From: Synechococcus sp. AG-670-A05
GTDB lineage: Bacteria > Cyanobacteriota > Cyanobacteriia > PCC-6307 > Cyanobiaceae
DNA: 33,119 nucleotides
Assembly (NCBI GenBank): GCA_003211535.1
Contig: QCSJ01000013.1
Coordinates: 1 to 33,119 of the forward strand
Direction: 5' to 3'
Part shown: piece after piece, positions 1 through 7,058 of the stretch
Position numbering within the stretch: the stretch's first letter is position 1
Layout of the letters: each line of letters opens with the position of its first letter
Notes under the pieces: generated by a model
What the model was told of the DNA's origin: nothing
The model's input: only the letters and a program-made list of their open reading frames with translations
The model's database searches: none
Translations under genes and position numbers: made by a program

Positions 1-201
1 GAGAACTTTGTTATCCGGGCAGGCATGCCGTGCAGCCGAACCGCTTGCGGTGATCACCCAGTTGCCCTCACGGGCACCCACGGGGTCCACGGCCACCAGC
101 TTCTTGCCCTTGTTGTTGCGCAGGATGCGCAGGTGCATGTGATCCAGTCCCGCCACGCGGAAGCTGCAAACCAACGTGCCCATCACCTGCATGATCTCCA
201 T
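1..201 (-). CDS. csoS4B: Carboxysome vertex pentamer CsoS4B (3' end outside window)
   Basis: The first 67 codons of an EutN/CcmL-family (BMC-P) protein are present; the reading frame is open to the window edge, so the C-terminus is missing. The translation starts MEIMQVMGTLVCSFRVAGL and contains the family block with LRILRNNKGKKLVAVDPVGA and GNWVITASGSAAR. Such proteins form pentamers that cap the twelve vertices of the alpha-carboxysome shell. The start ATG (201-199) overlaps the csoS4A stop in a TGATG arrangement, which suggests translational coupling of the two paralogues. It is clearly homologous to the neighbouring CsoS4A (both carry a VAVD-VGA block and a GxWVI block), consistent with the usual csoS4A/csoS4B pair. 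Confidence 0.95.
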   Translation of the reverse strand, partial: MEIMQVMGTLVCSFRVAGLDHMHLRILRNNKGKKLVAVDPVGAREGNWVITASGSAARHACPDNKVL

Positions 202-512
202 CAGCTGACCTTGCCTCCTGCTGGTTTGCTGGGGCTGGGAGATGGAGAAGAAGCAGAGGTCTTCGGAGGGTCGGGTTCCCAGTGGTCAATGATCCCCACG
301 ATAGTGAGGTCGCTGGGATACGACTTGCTTCCGGCGGCTTCACGGGCGGCAGAGCTACTGACGCAGATCACCCAGTCACCAGGTTTCGCACCGACCGCAT
401 CGACGGCCACCTTTTTGGTGCTGCCATCCAGCACCACCTGAAGATGCTTGTGCTCGAAATCGGGGATCCGATTGGTGGAAACGAGCGGCTTGACGACCTT
501 GACGATGAGCAT
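201..512 (-). CDS. csoS4A: Carboxysome vertex pentamer CsoS4A
   Basis: This 103-aa BMC-P protein begins MLIVKVVKPLVSTNRIPDFE and carries VAVDAVGAKPGDWVICVSSS and the closing LTIVGIIDHWE. It forms pentamers at the vertices of the alpha-carboxysome. The conserved fold ends near residue 80; the remaining roughly 20 residues are a Ser/Pro/Lys-rich low-complexity tail (residues 84-103), longer than the compact bacterial homologues I know. The start ATG lies 2 nt after the csoSCA stop, and the stop overlaps the csoS4B start, so it is translated as part of the cso operon. The identification is secure; any role for the tail is unknown. Confidence 0.96.
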   Translation of the reverse strand: MLIVKVVKPLVSTNRIPDFEHKHLQVVLDGSTKKVAVDAVGAKPGDWVICVSSSAAREAAGSKSYPSDLTIVGIIDHWEPDPPKTSASSPSPSPSKPAGGKVS

Positions 513-514
513 GA

Positions 515-2260
515 TCAGTGAGTCTCAGGAAGTTGCGGGTCGAGCGTGGAACCAACGACCTCGGCCGGAGCCGTCTGATTGCGGTCGCGAATGGTGAGAC
601 AAGTGTGGAGCAGACCCTCATCGACGAGAGCTGCGTAGCGATCGGCGATGGCCTGGTTAACCCGTTGGCAATCAGCGATGGCCCGTTCCCGAGCTCCGGG
701 CACACGGCCTGAGTAGTCGAAACGCACCACAACCGGAATCGGCAGATCCCGGGACACATTCAGACCCTTAAAAATTTTCACGCCCACATCAAGATCAGGG
801 GCGCCCTCCTCGACGGTGTCGAGGTGGGCGAAATAAGTGAGGTTGCGCAGATGCACCTCTTTAAAGCCGATGCCAACGCCAATGAACCGCTCAGCGTGCC
901 CGGCATCGGGGTAAGTGCCCCCGTGCAGATCCTGCACGTAATCAATCTGGGAGAAGTTGTTTGCGAGCAACCGGGTCAGGAAAGACACCATCCCGGCATC
1001 CATGGGGCCAGGAGCAGAGCTCTCAACTGCTTCAGCAATCTGCGCCATCGCCTGATCAGCACTCATCGATGCCGTGGCTGCATGCAGTTCCCTGGCGCAA
1101 AGCCAATGGTTGAGAACCATTTCGCTGTCACGGCTTGGGGAGTGCACCCGGATCGCATCGGTGTCGGTGTCAAGGCCGATCAGCAAAAGATCAACGGAGG
1201 CACCGCAGCAGAAGCTGTTTTCCACCGACTCACGAAAGTCGAGCAGGCGCTGATGACCTGCCGCTGCCGCCAGTTCATCATTGCTGCCATGGGCAGCGCA
1301 GCCCTGGTGGGAGGGATCGAGAGAACTGAAGTGGTAGGTGACCACCTTTAGATAACGGGTCGGTTCGGAGGAGGGATTGGGTGAACCTTCTCGGTAGCGA
1401 CGATGCTCGGTTTTGACCCAGCGGTTCACCGTGTTCTCAACATCGAACATGGCGCCTGCGTGGGAGCGGCGACGCACAGCGCTGAAGGGAATGCGCAGGG
1501 CATAGGCCACGGTGTGGGCCAACCGACCATCGGCACAGGGCGTCAGATCGAGCAGATGAATTCCGCAGTCGAGCAGGAACTGTTCAAACTCTCTGGAGGC
1601 AGCACTGCCCGTGCCGGCATCCAGTGGGTCGTCCTGGAAGAAACGATCACTAAAGAGCCGGTGGCTTTCGAACACACACCAGGCGAACAGGGCGCGCATG
1701 TCAAGGGGGCGAACCCAGGCCCGCTGCAGGATGTGATCCGGCAGATCAAACCCGAGTTCGGTCCGGCACAACCGTTGGGCTTGGGGAATGAAATCGGTTT
1801 CGTGCTGGAGCGCTGAAACCTGCTGAAGCAGGGGAACGATCCGATCAAAACGTCCCTTGATCTCCTGCTCGTAAGCCTGAAGACGGGCGTTCGTCGCTGC
1901 ATCCGTAAGCGGATGGCGCAGATGGGTGATCGGCAGAGAACTGCGGCTCAGGTTGAAAGGAACCGCCCGGGTTGCTGCTTTCTCACGTCGTACCCAGCCC
2001 GGCTGAGACGAAGCTGGACGCCGGACATCCTTGATGGAGCGAATCCGGCCGTCGCCTACTGAGGCGGGACCCAGTTGAGCGGCCTTGCCCGAGGTGGTGA
2101 GGGCACGGCGCCGATCCAGAGCGGCCTGGCGTGTGGAGGACTCCAATTCAGACGTTGTCTGGGCTGAATTAGAAGTTGTGGCCAGCTGTTGAAGCTGACG
2201 ACGGGTGGGAGCCGAGGGGGCCTGGGGTCGCCCGCCACGGAGAGGCTTGGAGCGAACCAT
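515..2260 (-). CDS. csoSCA: Carboxysomal carbonic anhydrase CsoSCA (CsoS3)
   Basis: Carboxysome-lumen carbonic anhydrase that converts bicarbonate to CO2 for Rubisco (epsilon/beta-like class). With the ATG at 2260 the protein has 581 aa; a TTG directly upstream at 2263 could add one residue. The zinc site is visible: C242 in CADGR, H310 in YHFSS and C321 in GCAAHG, with the H-to-C spacing of 11 known for this family, and the catalytic Asp/Arg pair D244 and R246. Residues 1-90 are basic and probably disordered. Residues 48-59 (LDRRRALTTSGK) nearly copy the first N-terminal repeat of CsoS2 (LERRKALTTSGK), and the GDG-R-R-D-R pattern that follows is shared too, which suggests the same Rubisco-binding function. 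The csoS2 stop is 7 nt upstream. Confidence 0.97.
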   Translation of the reverse strand: MVRSKPLRGGRPQAPSAPTRRQLQQLATTSNSAQTTSELESSTRQAALDRRRALTTSGKAAQLGPASVGDGRIRSIKDVRRPASSQPGWVRREKAATRAVPFNLSRSSLPITHLRHPLTDAATNARLQAYEQEIKGRFDRIVPLLQQVSALQHETDFIPQAQRLCRTELGFDLPDHILQRAWVRPLDMRALFAWCVFESHRLFSDRFFQDDPLDAGTGSAASREFEQFLLDCGIHLLDLTPCADGRLAHTVAYALRIPFSAVRRRSHAGAMFDVENTVNRWVKTEHRRYREGSPNPSSEPTRYLKVVTYHFSSLDPSHQGCAAHGSNDELAAAAGHQRLLDFRESVENSFCCGASVDLLLIGLDTDTDAIRVHSPSRDSEMVLNHWLCARELHAATASMSADQAMAQIAEAVESSAPGPMDAGMVSFLTRLLANNFSQIDYVQDLHGGTYPDAGHAERFIGVGIGFKEVHLRNLTYFAHLDTVEEGAPDLDVGVKIFKGLNVSRDLPIPVVVRFDYSGRVPGARERAIADCQRVNQAIADRYAALVDEGLLHTCLTIRDRNQTAPAEVVGSTLDPQLPETH

Positions 2261-2267
2261 CAATGAA

Positions 2268-4628
2268 TTAGCCCCGTGCGCCGCCGGAGACGGTGATCAA
2301 GGAACCCTTCTCGGTGTTGCCGCTGGAGCCGGTCACGCGGCTCAAAGGCCATTCGGACTCCTCGTTGCGCTTGCGCTCGAAGGCAGACATGGCACTCATC
2401 GGGCCGGGACGGCTGGGGTTACGACGGCGGGCCGAAGCACCCTCAGTACCGGTCACGTGCTCACCACGGTCCCAGTCGTCACCGGTGATATTGGTGGAGG
2501 AACCCTCGCCGGTCACCCGGGATGCAGGCTTATCAGAGGGCTCACTGACCACAGCCACGGTGGGCTGGAACTGGCGCTGCTGACGGTTTTGGAACTCGCG
2601 GTTGTCGAAGCGGAACTGCTCGGTACCGGTCACCTTGCCGCCAGCCATGTCAAAAGGGCCGGTGATGCGATTCCCCTGTTCATAGGAGGTGCCAGTCACG
2701 CCGGCATTGGCCTCACGTTGCTGCTGGGCAGCACGGGCAGGAGACACCACGCTGAAGCGGGTCCAGGCAGCGCCCTCAGGGGCTTGACCGTGGGTGTCGG
2801 TGCCAGCAGGGGCATCAGCGCCGCAAGCAGCGGCCAGCTGATCGGCACCCACGTAAGGCGTGCCGGTGACCGCTTCACAAGCACCACGCTTGTCGCCGGT
2901 CATCACACCACCCACACCAGGTTGGATGCCAGTCATGGCAGCAGAAGGAGTGCCAACACGCACGGGGGTGCGCTCACGGATGGACTGCACGGCGGGAGTT
3001 CCGCAGTGTTGACCAGCCTGCTCAAGACCTGCATACGGGGTGCCGGTAACGGCCTGGCAACTGCCGGGCTCATCGCCAGTCACACGCTCCGAACGACCGG
3101 TGCGGGTGCCGCTCACAACCTGATTGCGGTTAGTGACGCTGAAACCAACCTTGGCTGCTTCGGGTTCGGGCTTGAAGCCACAGAAGGCATTCACCTGCTC
3201 GGCACTTATGTATTGATCACCAGTAACGCGCTGGCAGGAGCCGAACTCATCGCCAGTGACCTGAGCCGAGCGGCCCACCATTGTGCCCGTCACACCAGTG
3301 CCCGAAAGGGTTCCGGACAGACCCACCTTGGCGGCCGGTCGACCTTCGGGCAGGGGATCCGAACCAAGATATTGATCACCGGTGAGGCTGCGGTTGGCGC
3401 CGGCTTCATCACCGGTGACGCTGGCAGAGCGACCGACCATCACACCGCTCACAGGACGACCCTGTTCGGTGAGACTTAGGCCAACCTTGCGCGGGGAGCT
3501 CACGCCACTACCGCAGTAGGCAGCGGATTGATTGGCTGAGATGTACTCGGTGCCGGTCACGCTCTTGCAGGTGCCGGGCTCATCGCCGGTGACCTTTTCG
3601 GAACGGCCAACTTCATTGCCGGTAACGCGGTTGCCATGACTGGTGGCGGTGACGCGAACCTTGGCCGGAGTGGTGGAAGCGGGAGCGGTCTGACAGAAGG
3701 TCTGGAAGACTTCAGCACCCAGGTACTCGGTACCGGTAATGGAACGGCAGGTGCTGGCTTCATTGCCGGTGGTTTTCACCGAGCGATTCGCTTGGGTGCC
3801 TGTCACAGTCTGGCCTGCCGTGGTGGTGCTTTCACCCACTTTCCAGTGGGCATCAGCGGCCGCAGCTTGCTTGGCGCCGTGACGGTTGGGACCGGTGGGG
3901 CGGGTCACACCAGCGCTTTGCTTGTTGCGGGCGCCGGCCTTGGTGCGCAGTTCACGCACCTGTTGGGCCAGCTCACGGCTGGTGAGATCAGGGTTGGCCT
4001 GACGGGCAACTGCAGCTGCACTGGTGGGTTGCTTGCCAGCGGTTTTGCCGTGCTTCGCCATGGCCTCACGACGGGCTAAAACCAGCGCACGGCTGGGGTT
4101 CTCGATGGCACGACGCTTGGGGGTTGCCGAACGACGCTCCGAACGGGCAGAAAACATTGGTGCCGGTGCACTAACGGCAGCCTTCTCGACAGCACGCTTG
4201 CCACCGCAGCCACAGCTCTTGGTGATTTCTGTGGACGCAGCGGCAGGGGCAGGGGCTTTGGTCTGGCGGGCAACATCAGCGCGGTTGCGATCGCGGCTGG
4301 TGTCGGCTGTCTTGCCGCGGCGAGCCAGAGCATCACGACGGGCGAGCACCAATTCGCGGCTGGGGTCGCGATGCGGCTTGACCTTGGAGCTGCGGTTTGA
4401 AGGAGCAGCTGTGAAGGACGTGGTCCGCTGAGGAGTTACAACAGCGGGGGTGGCAGGTGCTGAGGCAGGCTCAGCAGCTGGTGCCGCATTGGTGCGGGTG
4501 GGACGTGCATCAGCAACGGTGCGAACACGGTTGGCGCCATCACCAGCCGCTACCGAGGACTTCTTACCGGAAGTGGTCAGCGCCTTTCGGCGTTCAAGTG
4601 CGAGTTCGCGACTGGAGAGTCTTGCCAT
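2268..4628 (-). CDS. csoS2: Carboxysome assembly scaffold CsoS2
   Basis: This 786-aa intrinsically disordered scaffold links Rubisco to the shell during alpha-carboxysome assembly. Domains: N-terminal region with four Rubisco-binding repeats at about residues 6-24, 89-108, 178-197 and 216-235 (pattern SRELxLxRRxALxxxGK); a middle region of six M repeats at about 263-312, 323-372, 381-426, 434-483, 493-542 and 557-602 built around VTGDE/VTGT(E/P)Y blocks; and a C-terminal region 623-786 with further VTG motifs ending in a short hydrophobic peptide LITVSGGARG. Five M repeats carry a cysteine pair exactly 18 residues apart (294/312, 354/372, 465/483, 524/542, 584/602); the third has none. A CGC motif lies at 139-141. 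I saw no convincing frameshift site, so only the long form is predicted. Confidence 0.97.
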   Translation of the reverse strand: MARLSSRELALERRKALTTSGKKSSVAAGDGANRVRTVADARPTRTNAAPAAEPASAPATPAVVTPQRTTSFTAAPSNRSSKVKPHRDPSRELVLARRDALARRGKTADTSRDRNRADVARQTKAPAPAAASTEITKSCGCGGKRAVEKAAVSAPAPMFSARSERRSATPKRRAIENPSRALVLARREAMAKHGKTAGKQPTSAAAVARQANPDLTSRELAQQVRELRTKAGARNKQSAGVTRPTGPNRHGAKQAAAADAHWKVGESTTTAGQTVTGTQANRSVKTTGNEASTCRSITGTEYLGAEVFQTFCQTAPASTTPAKVRVTATSHGNRVTGNEVGRSEKVTGDEPGTCKSVTGTEYISANQSAAYCGSGVSSPRKVGLSLTEQGRPVSGVMVGRSASVTGDEAGANRSLTGDQYLGSDPLPEGRPAAKVGLSGTLSGTGVTGTMVGRSAQVTGDEFGSCQRVTGDQYISAEQVNAFCGFKPEPEAAKVGFSVTNRNQVVSGTRTGRSERVTGDEPGSCQAVTGTPYAGLEQAGQHCGTPAVQSIRERTPVRVGTPSAAMTGIQPGVGGVMTGDKRGACEAVTGTPYVGADQLAAACGADAPAGTDTHGQAPEGAAWTRFSVVSPARAAQQQREANAGVTGTSYEQGNRITGPFDMAGGKVTGTEQFRFDNREFQNRQQRQFQPTVAVVSEPSDKPASRVTGEGSSTNITGDDWDRGEHVTGTEGASARRRNPSRPGPMSAMSAFERKRNEESEWPLSRVTGSSGNTEKGSLITVSGGARG

Positions 4629-4686
4629 GTCCGCCCGAGGATGTCGTCGTGAGGTGGAAGGGCACTTGCCCCTCCGGAAAAAGCTG

Positions 4687-4709
4687 GAGCCCGGATCAGG
4701 TCAGGGCTC
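4687..4709 (-). terminator. Hairpin plus T5 tract in rbcS-csoS2 spacer, possible attenuator
   Basis: On the minus strand the arms GAGCCC (4709-4704) and GGGCTC (4692-4687) pair perfectly with an 11-nt loop; after a 4-nt CAGC follows TTTTT. The stem is short and the U tract is not directly attached, so as a terminator it would be weak. Its place between rbcS and csoS2 fits partial termination that keeps the scaffold and carbonic anhydrase below Rubisco levels. The function is inferred; only the structure is seen. Confidence 0.4.
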
Positions 4710-4720
4710 GGAACCATGGG

Positions 4721-4744
4721 TTCGAAGGATCAGCGTCCTTCGAA
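4721..4744 (-). promoter_or_regulatory. Perfect 9-bp hairpin enclosing the rbcS stop codon
   Basis: The arms TTCGAAGGA (4744-4736 on the minus strand) and TCCTTCGAA (4729-4721) are perfectly complementary, separated by the 6-nt loop CGCTGA, which holds the last sense codon and the TGA stop of rbcS. It is probably a mRNA 3'-end stabilising or processing element that forms after ribosomes leave. No T tract follows directly. A second hairpin with a T5 tract lies a few bases downstream. Confidence 0.6.
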
Positions 4745-5071
4745 GACCACGAAGCAGGCACCCTGGCTTTGGGTGTAGGCGTCGTAACCGACGATGCGCA
4801 CGTGGTGGTCGGGGTATGCGCGATGGCAAGCCTCGAGCTCACTGACAACGACGTTCAGATCCTTCTCACCGAAGAAGGGGAGCTTCCAATACGACCAGTA
4901 GGTGGCCATGGAGTTACTGGGGTGGACGTGCTCGACGAGCGGGCTCCAACCCTGGGCAATGATGTACGCGATCTGGTCATAGATCTCGTCCTGGGTCATC
5001 GGCGGAAGAAAGCCGAAGGTCTCCAGGGTGGCGACTGTTTGGTAGTCACCCACGGTGCTTTGGAAAGGCAT
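4730..5071 (-). CDS. rbcS: Rubisco small subunit, form IA
   Basis: The 113-aa small subunit (also called cbbS) caps the L8S8 Rubisco. It begins MPFQSTVGDYQTVATLETFG and contains the family block GWSPLVEHVHPSNSMATYWS and WKLPFFGE, then a conserved C-terminal YPDHHVRIVGYDA. The length and the lack of the long beta-A/beta-B insertion fit the proteobacterial-type form IA of alpha-cyanobacteria. It lies 58 nt downstream of rbcL in the same operon. An AGGA about 7 nt upstream of the ATG is a plausible ribosome-binding site. The stop codon is inside a perfect hairpin loop. Confidence 0.98.
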   Translation of the reverse strand: MPFQSTVGDYQTVATLETFGFLPPMTQDEIYDQIAYIIAQGWSPLVEHVHPSNSMATYWSYWKLPFFGEKDLNVVVSELEACHRAYPDHHVRIVGYDAYTQSQGACFVVFEGR

Positions 5072-5088
5072 GGGGATCCTGGTTTAAG

Positions 5089-5119
5089 AAAAAAGGGTGG
5101 CCGATTGCATCAACCGGCC
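5089..5119 (-). terminator. Terminator-like hairpin with T6 tract in rbcL-rbcS spacer
   Basis: On the minus strand GGCCGGTTG (5119-5111) pairs with CAATCGGCC (5107-5099), a 9-bp stem with one G-U pair and a 3-nt ATG loop, followed by ACCC and then six T (5094-5089). The form resembles a Rho-independent terminator with a 4-nt offset of the U tract. Because large and small subunits are needed in equal amounts, a stabilising or processing role, or a modest attenuation, is as likely as termination. Confidence 0.45.
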
Positions 5120-5129
5120 GAAGGAACGA

Positions 5130-6545
5130 TCAGTTCTGAACGTCGAGCTTGTCGACGGTGTCGAATTCGAACTTGATCTCCTTCCAGGTCTCGAGGGCGA
5201 TGGCCAGCTCAGGGCTGTGCTTACCGGCTTCCATGAGGATGTCGCGGCTCTCTTTCTCGAGATGACGGCCGGCGTTGCGTGCCTTGACGCAAGCCTCAAG
5301 GGCCACACGGTTGGCAGCAGCTCCTGCAGCGGAGCCCCAGGGGTGACCGTGGGTACCACCACCGAACTGAAGAACGGAGTCGTCGCCGAAGATGGTGACC
5401 AGGGCGGGCATGTGCCACACATGGATACCGCCGGAAGCAACGGCGAATACACCAGGCATGGAACCCCAGTCCTGATCAAAGAAGTTGCCGCGGCTGCGGT
5501 CTTCGGGCACGAAGGATTCGCGCAGCTGGTCTATGTAGCCGAGGGTGGTCTGACGATCACCTTCCAGCTTTCCGACCACGGTGCCGGTGTGGAGCTGGTC
5601 ACCACCGGACAGACGCAGACACTTGGCGAGAACGCGGAAGTGAATGCCGTGCTTGGGGTGACGGTCGATCACCGCATGCATGGCGCGGTGGATGTGCAGC
5701 AACATGCCGTTCTTGCGGCACCACTTCGACAGACCGGTGTTGGCCGTGAAGCCACCGGTAATGAAGTCGTGCATGATGATCGGCATGCCGAGTTCTTTAG
5801 CGAACTCAGCGCGCTCGTACATCTCCTCGGGAGTGTTGGCGGTCACGTTGAGGTAGTGACCCTTGCGCTCGCCGGTCTCTTGCTCGGACAGCTTGATGGC
5901 TTCTGCAACGAATTCGAAGCGGTTCTGCCAACGCTGGAAAGGCTGGGAGTTGATGTTCTCGTCGTCCTTGGTGAAGTCCAGACCGCCGCGCAGGCACTCA
6001 TAGACAACACGGCCGTAGTTCTTACCGCTCAGGCCGAGCTTCGGCTTGATGGTGCAACCCAACAGAGGACGGCCGTACTTGTTCATCCGGTCGCGCTCGA
6101 CCTGGATCCCGTTCGGCGGGCCGTAGCAGCTCTTGATGAACGCCATCGGGAAGCGGATGTCTTCCAGACGGAGGTGGCGCAGGGCCTTGAAGCCAAACAC
6201 GTTGCCGACCAGGGAAGTCAGAACGTTGGTGATGGAACCCTCTTCGAAAAGGTCGAGGGGGTAGGCGATGAAGGCGTAGAAGGACTCCTTGTCACCAGGG
6301 ACGTCCTCGATGCGGTAACAACGGCCCTTGTAGAAGTCGAGATCGGTGAGGAGCTCGGACCAAACAGTGGACCAGGTGCCGGTGGAGGATTCAGCAGCCA
6401 CAGCAGCTGCGACTTCTTCCTTGGGCACACCTTCCTGGCCGGTGCACTTGAAGCAGGCCAGCAGGTCGGTGTCGAGGGGGACGTAATCAGGAGTCCAGTA
6501 AGTGTCCCTGTACTCCTTGACCCCAGCGTCGTACTTCTTGCTCAT
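5130..6545 (-). CDS. rbcL: Rubisco large subunit, form IA
   Basis: This 471-aa catalytic subunit of ribulose-1,5-bisphosphate carboxylase (also cbbL) fixes CO2 in the carboxysome lumen. The active-site blocks are intact: K167 in TIKPKLGLS, the carbamylated lysine K193 with metal ligands D195 and E196 in [10 protein letters not shown], the HIHRAMHAV histidine block, and the SGG and [11 protein letters not shown] phosphate-binding blocks. The sequence is of the proteobacterial-like form IA that defines alpha-cyanobacteria. The start ATG at 6545 has GGAG 7 nt upstream. It follows csoS1 by 74 nt and precedes rbcS by 58 nt, so Rubisco is the second and third product of the carboxysome operon. Confidence 0.99.
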   Translation of the reverse strand: MSKKYDAGVKEYRDTYWTPDYVPLDTDLLACFKCTGQEGVPKEEVAAAVAAESSTGTWSTVWSELLTDLDFYKGRCYRIEDVPGDKESFYAFIAYPLDLFEEGSITNVLTSLVGNVFGFKALRHLRLEDIRFPMAFIKSCYGPPNGIQVERDRMNKYGRPLLGCTIKPKLGLSGKNYGRVVYECLRGGLDFTKDDENINSQPFQRWQNRFEFVAEAIKLSEQETGERKGHYLNVTANTPEEMYERAEFAKELGMPIIMHDFITGGFTANTGLSKWCRKNGMLLHIHRAMHAVIDRHPKHGIHFRVLAKCLRLSGGDQLHTGTVVGKLEGDRQTTLGYIDQLRESFVPEDRSRGNFFDQDWGSMPGVFAVASGGIHVWHMPALVTIFGDDSVLQFGGGTHGHPWGSAAGAAANRVALEACVKARNAGRHLEKESRDILMEAGKHSPELAIALETWKEIKFEFDTVDKLDVQN

Positions 6546-6592
6546 GGGAAAACTCCGTTAGGTCGGTGAAGGGGGGGGTGAGACGTTCGCGT

Positions 6593-6606
6593 GCCTCGTT
6601 AGAGGC
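6593..6606 (-). promoter_or_regulatory. Small hairpin in csoS1-rbcL spacer
   Basis: GCCTC (6606-6602 on the minus strand) and GAGGC (6597-6593) form a perfect 5-bp stem with a TAAC tetraloop, about 50 nt upstream of the rbcL start. There is no T tract. It may protect the 5' end of a processed rbcL-rbcS message, but the stem is short and could be chance. Confidence 0.3.
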
Positions 6607-6619
6607 TCAGCGGAAGATC

Positions 6620-6931
6620 TCAGTCCTTCTGACCGAGGAAGTTGCCGTTGCCCAGAGCAGGCTCCACTTCGCGATGGGGGCGGGCAATGATGTGAGCAGC
6701 CACGAGGCCGTCACCGACACGCTCGCAAGCGTCAGCGCCAGCGCGGACGGCTGCGTTAACAGCGCCGGTTTCGCCGCGCACCAGAACGGTGACGTAGCCG
6801 CCGCCGACGAACTCACGACCGATCAGGCGCACTTCGGCAGCCTTGGTCATGGCATCAGCTGCCTCGATAGCGGGGACCAGACCGCGGGTCTCGATCATGC
6901 CGAGGGCGATGCCCATGGTTTCGTTAGCCAT
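6620..6931 (-). CDS. csoS1: Carboxysome major shell hexamer CsoS1
   Basis: This 103-aa BMC-H protein assembles as hexamers that tile the facets of the alpha-carboxysome. It starts MANETMGIALGMIETRGLVP and contains the canonical EAADAMTKAAEVRLIGRE and GGYVTVLVRGETGAVNAAV blocks, with a pore-side GGG motif and the AHIIARPHREVE C-terminal stretch. It is the first gene of the minus-strand cso operon and the only csoS1A/B/C-type copy in the window, as expected for marine picocyanobacteria. Its upstream region holds a palindrome and a TTGACA hexamer. The identification is firm. Confidence 0.98.
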   Translation of the reverse strand: MANETMGIALGMIETRGLVPAIEAADAMTKAAEVRLIGREFVGGGYVTVLVRGETGAVNAAVRAGADACERVGDGLVAAHIIARPHREVEPALGNGNFLGQKD

Positions 6932-7024
6932 TGCCTACCGGGAGAAGGGATGGAATGTTCGTCGGGGACATTGGTCCGCCGGATCCCCTCCCGTCAAGCA
7001 ATTGGGGGGCACGCCCGCAATCAC

Positions 7025-7030
7025 TGTCAA
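7025..7030 (-). promoter_or_regulatory. Candidate -35 element of the cso operon
   Basis: A perfect TTGACA lies on the minus strand 10 bp downstream (toward csoS1) of the inverted repeat at 7040-7058, the spacing expected for an activator bound just upstream of RNA polymerase. No good -10 hexamer is seen 16-18 bp further on, so the assignment is weak. Confidence 0.25.
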
Positions 7031-7039
7031 TAGTGCACC

Positions 7040-7058
7040 TGATAAGCCGGGCTTATCA
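7040..7058. promoter_or_regulatory. 19-bp inverted repeat upstream of csoS1, candidate LysR-type operator
   Basis: TGATAAGCC-G-GGCTTATCA is a perfect 9+1+9 palindrome about 110 bp upstream of the csoS1 start. Its core GATA-N9-TATC contains the T-N11-A pattern of LysR-type regulators (CbbR/RbcR/NdhR family). The same GATA-N9-TATC pattern occurs upstream of csoS1D (8735-8751). The regulator is inferred from the motif type only. Confidence 0.5.

Noticed and set aside
68-343. Open frame of 91 codons on the minus strand across csoS4A/csoS4B
   Set aside because: It is an out-of-frame shadow of the two pentamer genes, which have clear family similarity in their own frames.
2205-3479. Long plus-strand open frame (424 codons) opposite csoS2
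   Set aside because: It is rich in Gly, Thr, Ala and His because it is the antisense of the repetitive csoS2 coding sequence; no start signal or family motif is seen.
2268-4628. Programmed -1 frameshift giving a short CsoS2A form as in Halothiobacillus
   Set aside because: I saw no clear slippery heptamer followed by structure in the middle region.
2268-4628. DNA repeats of csoS2 as a mobile or CRISPR-like array
   Set aside because: The periodicity is that of protein M repeats with diverged codons, not of identical DNA repeats with spacers.
5097-6569. Plus-strand open frame of 490 codons opposite rbcL
   Set aside because: Antisense shadow caused by strong codon bias in rbcL; the minus-strand protein is unmistakable Rubisco.
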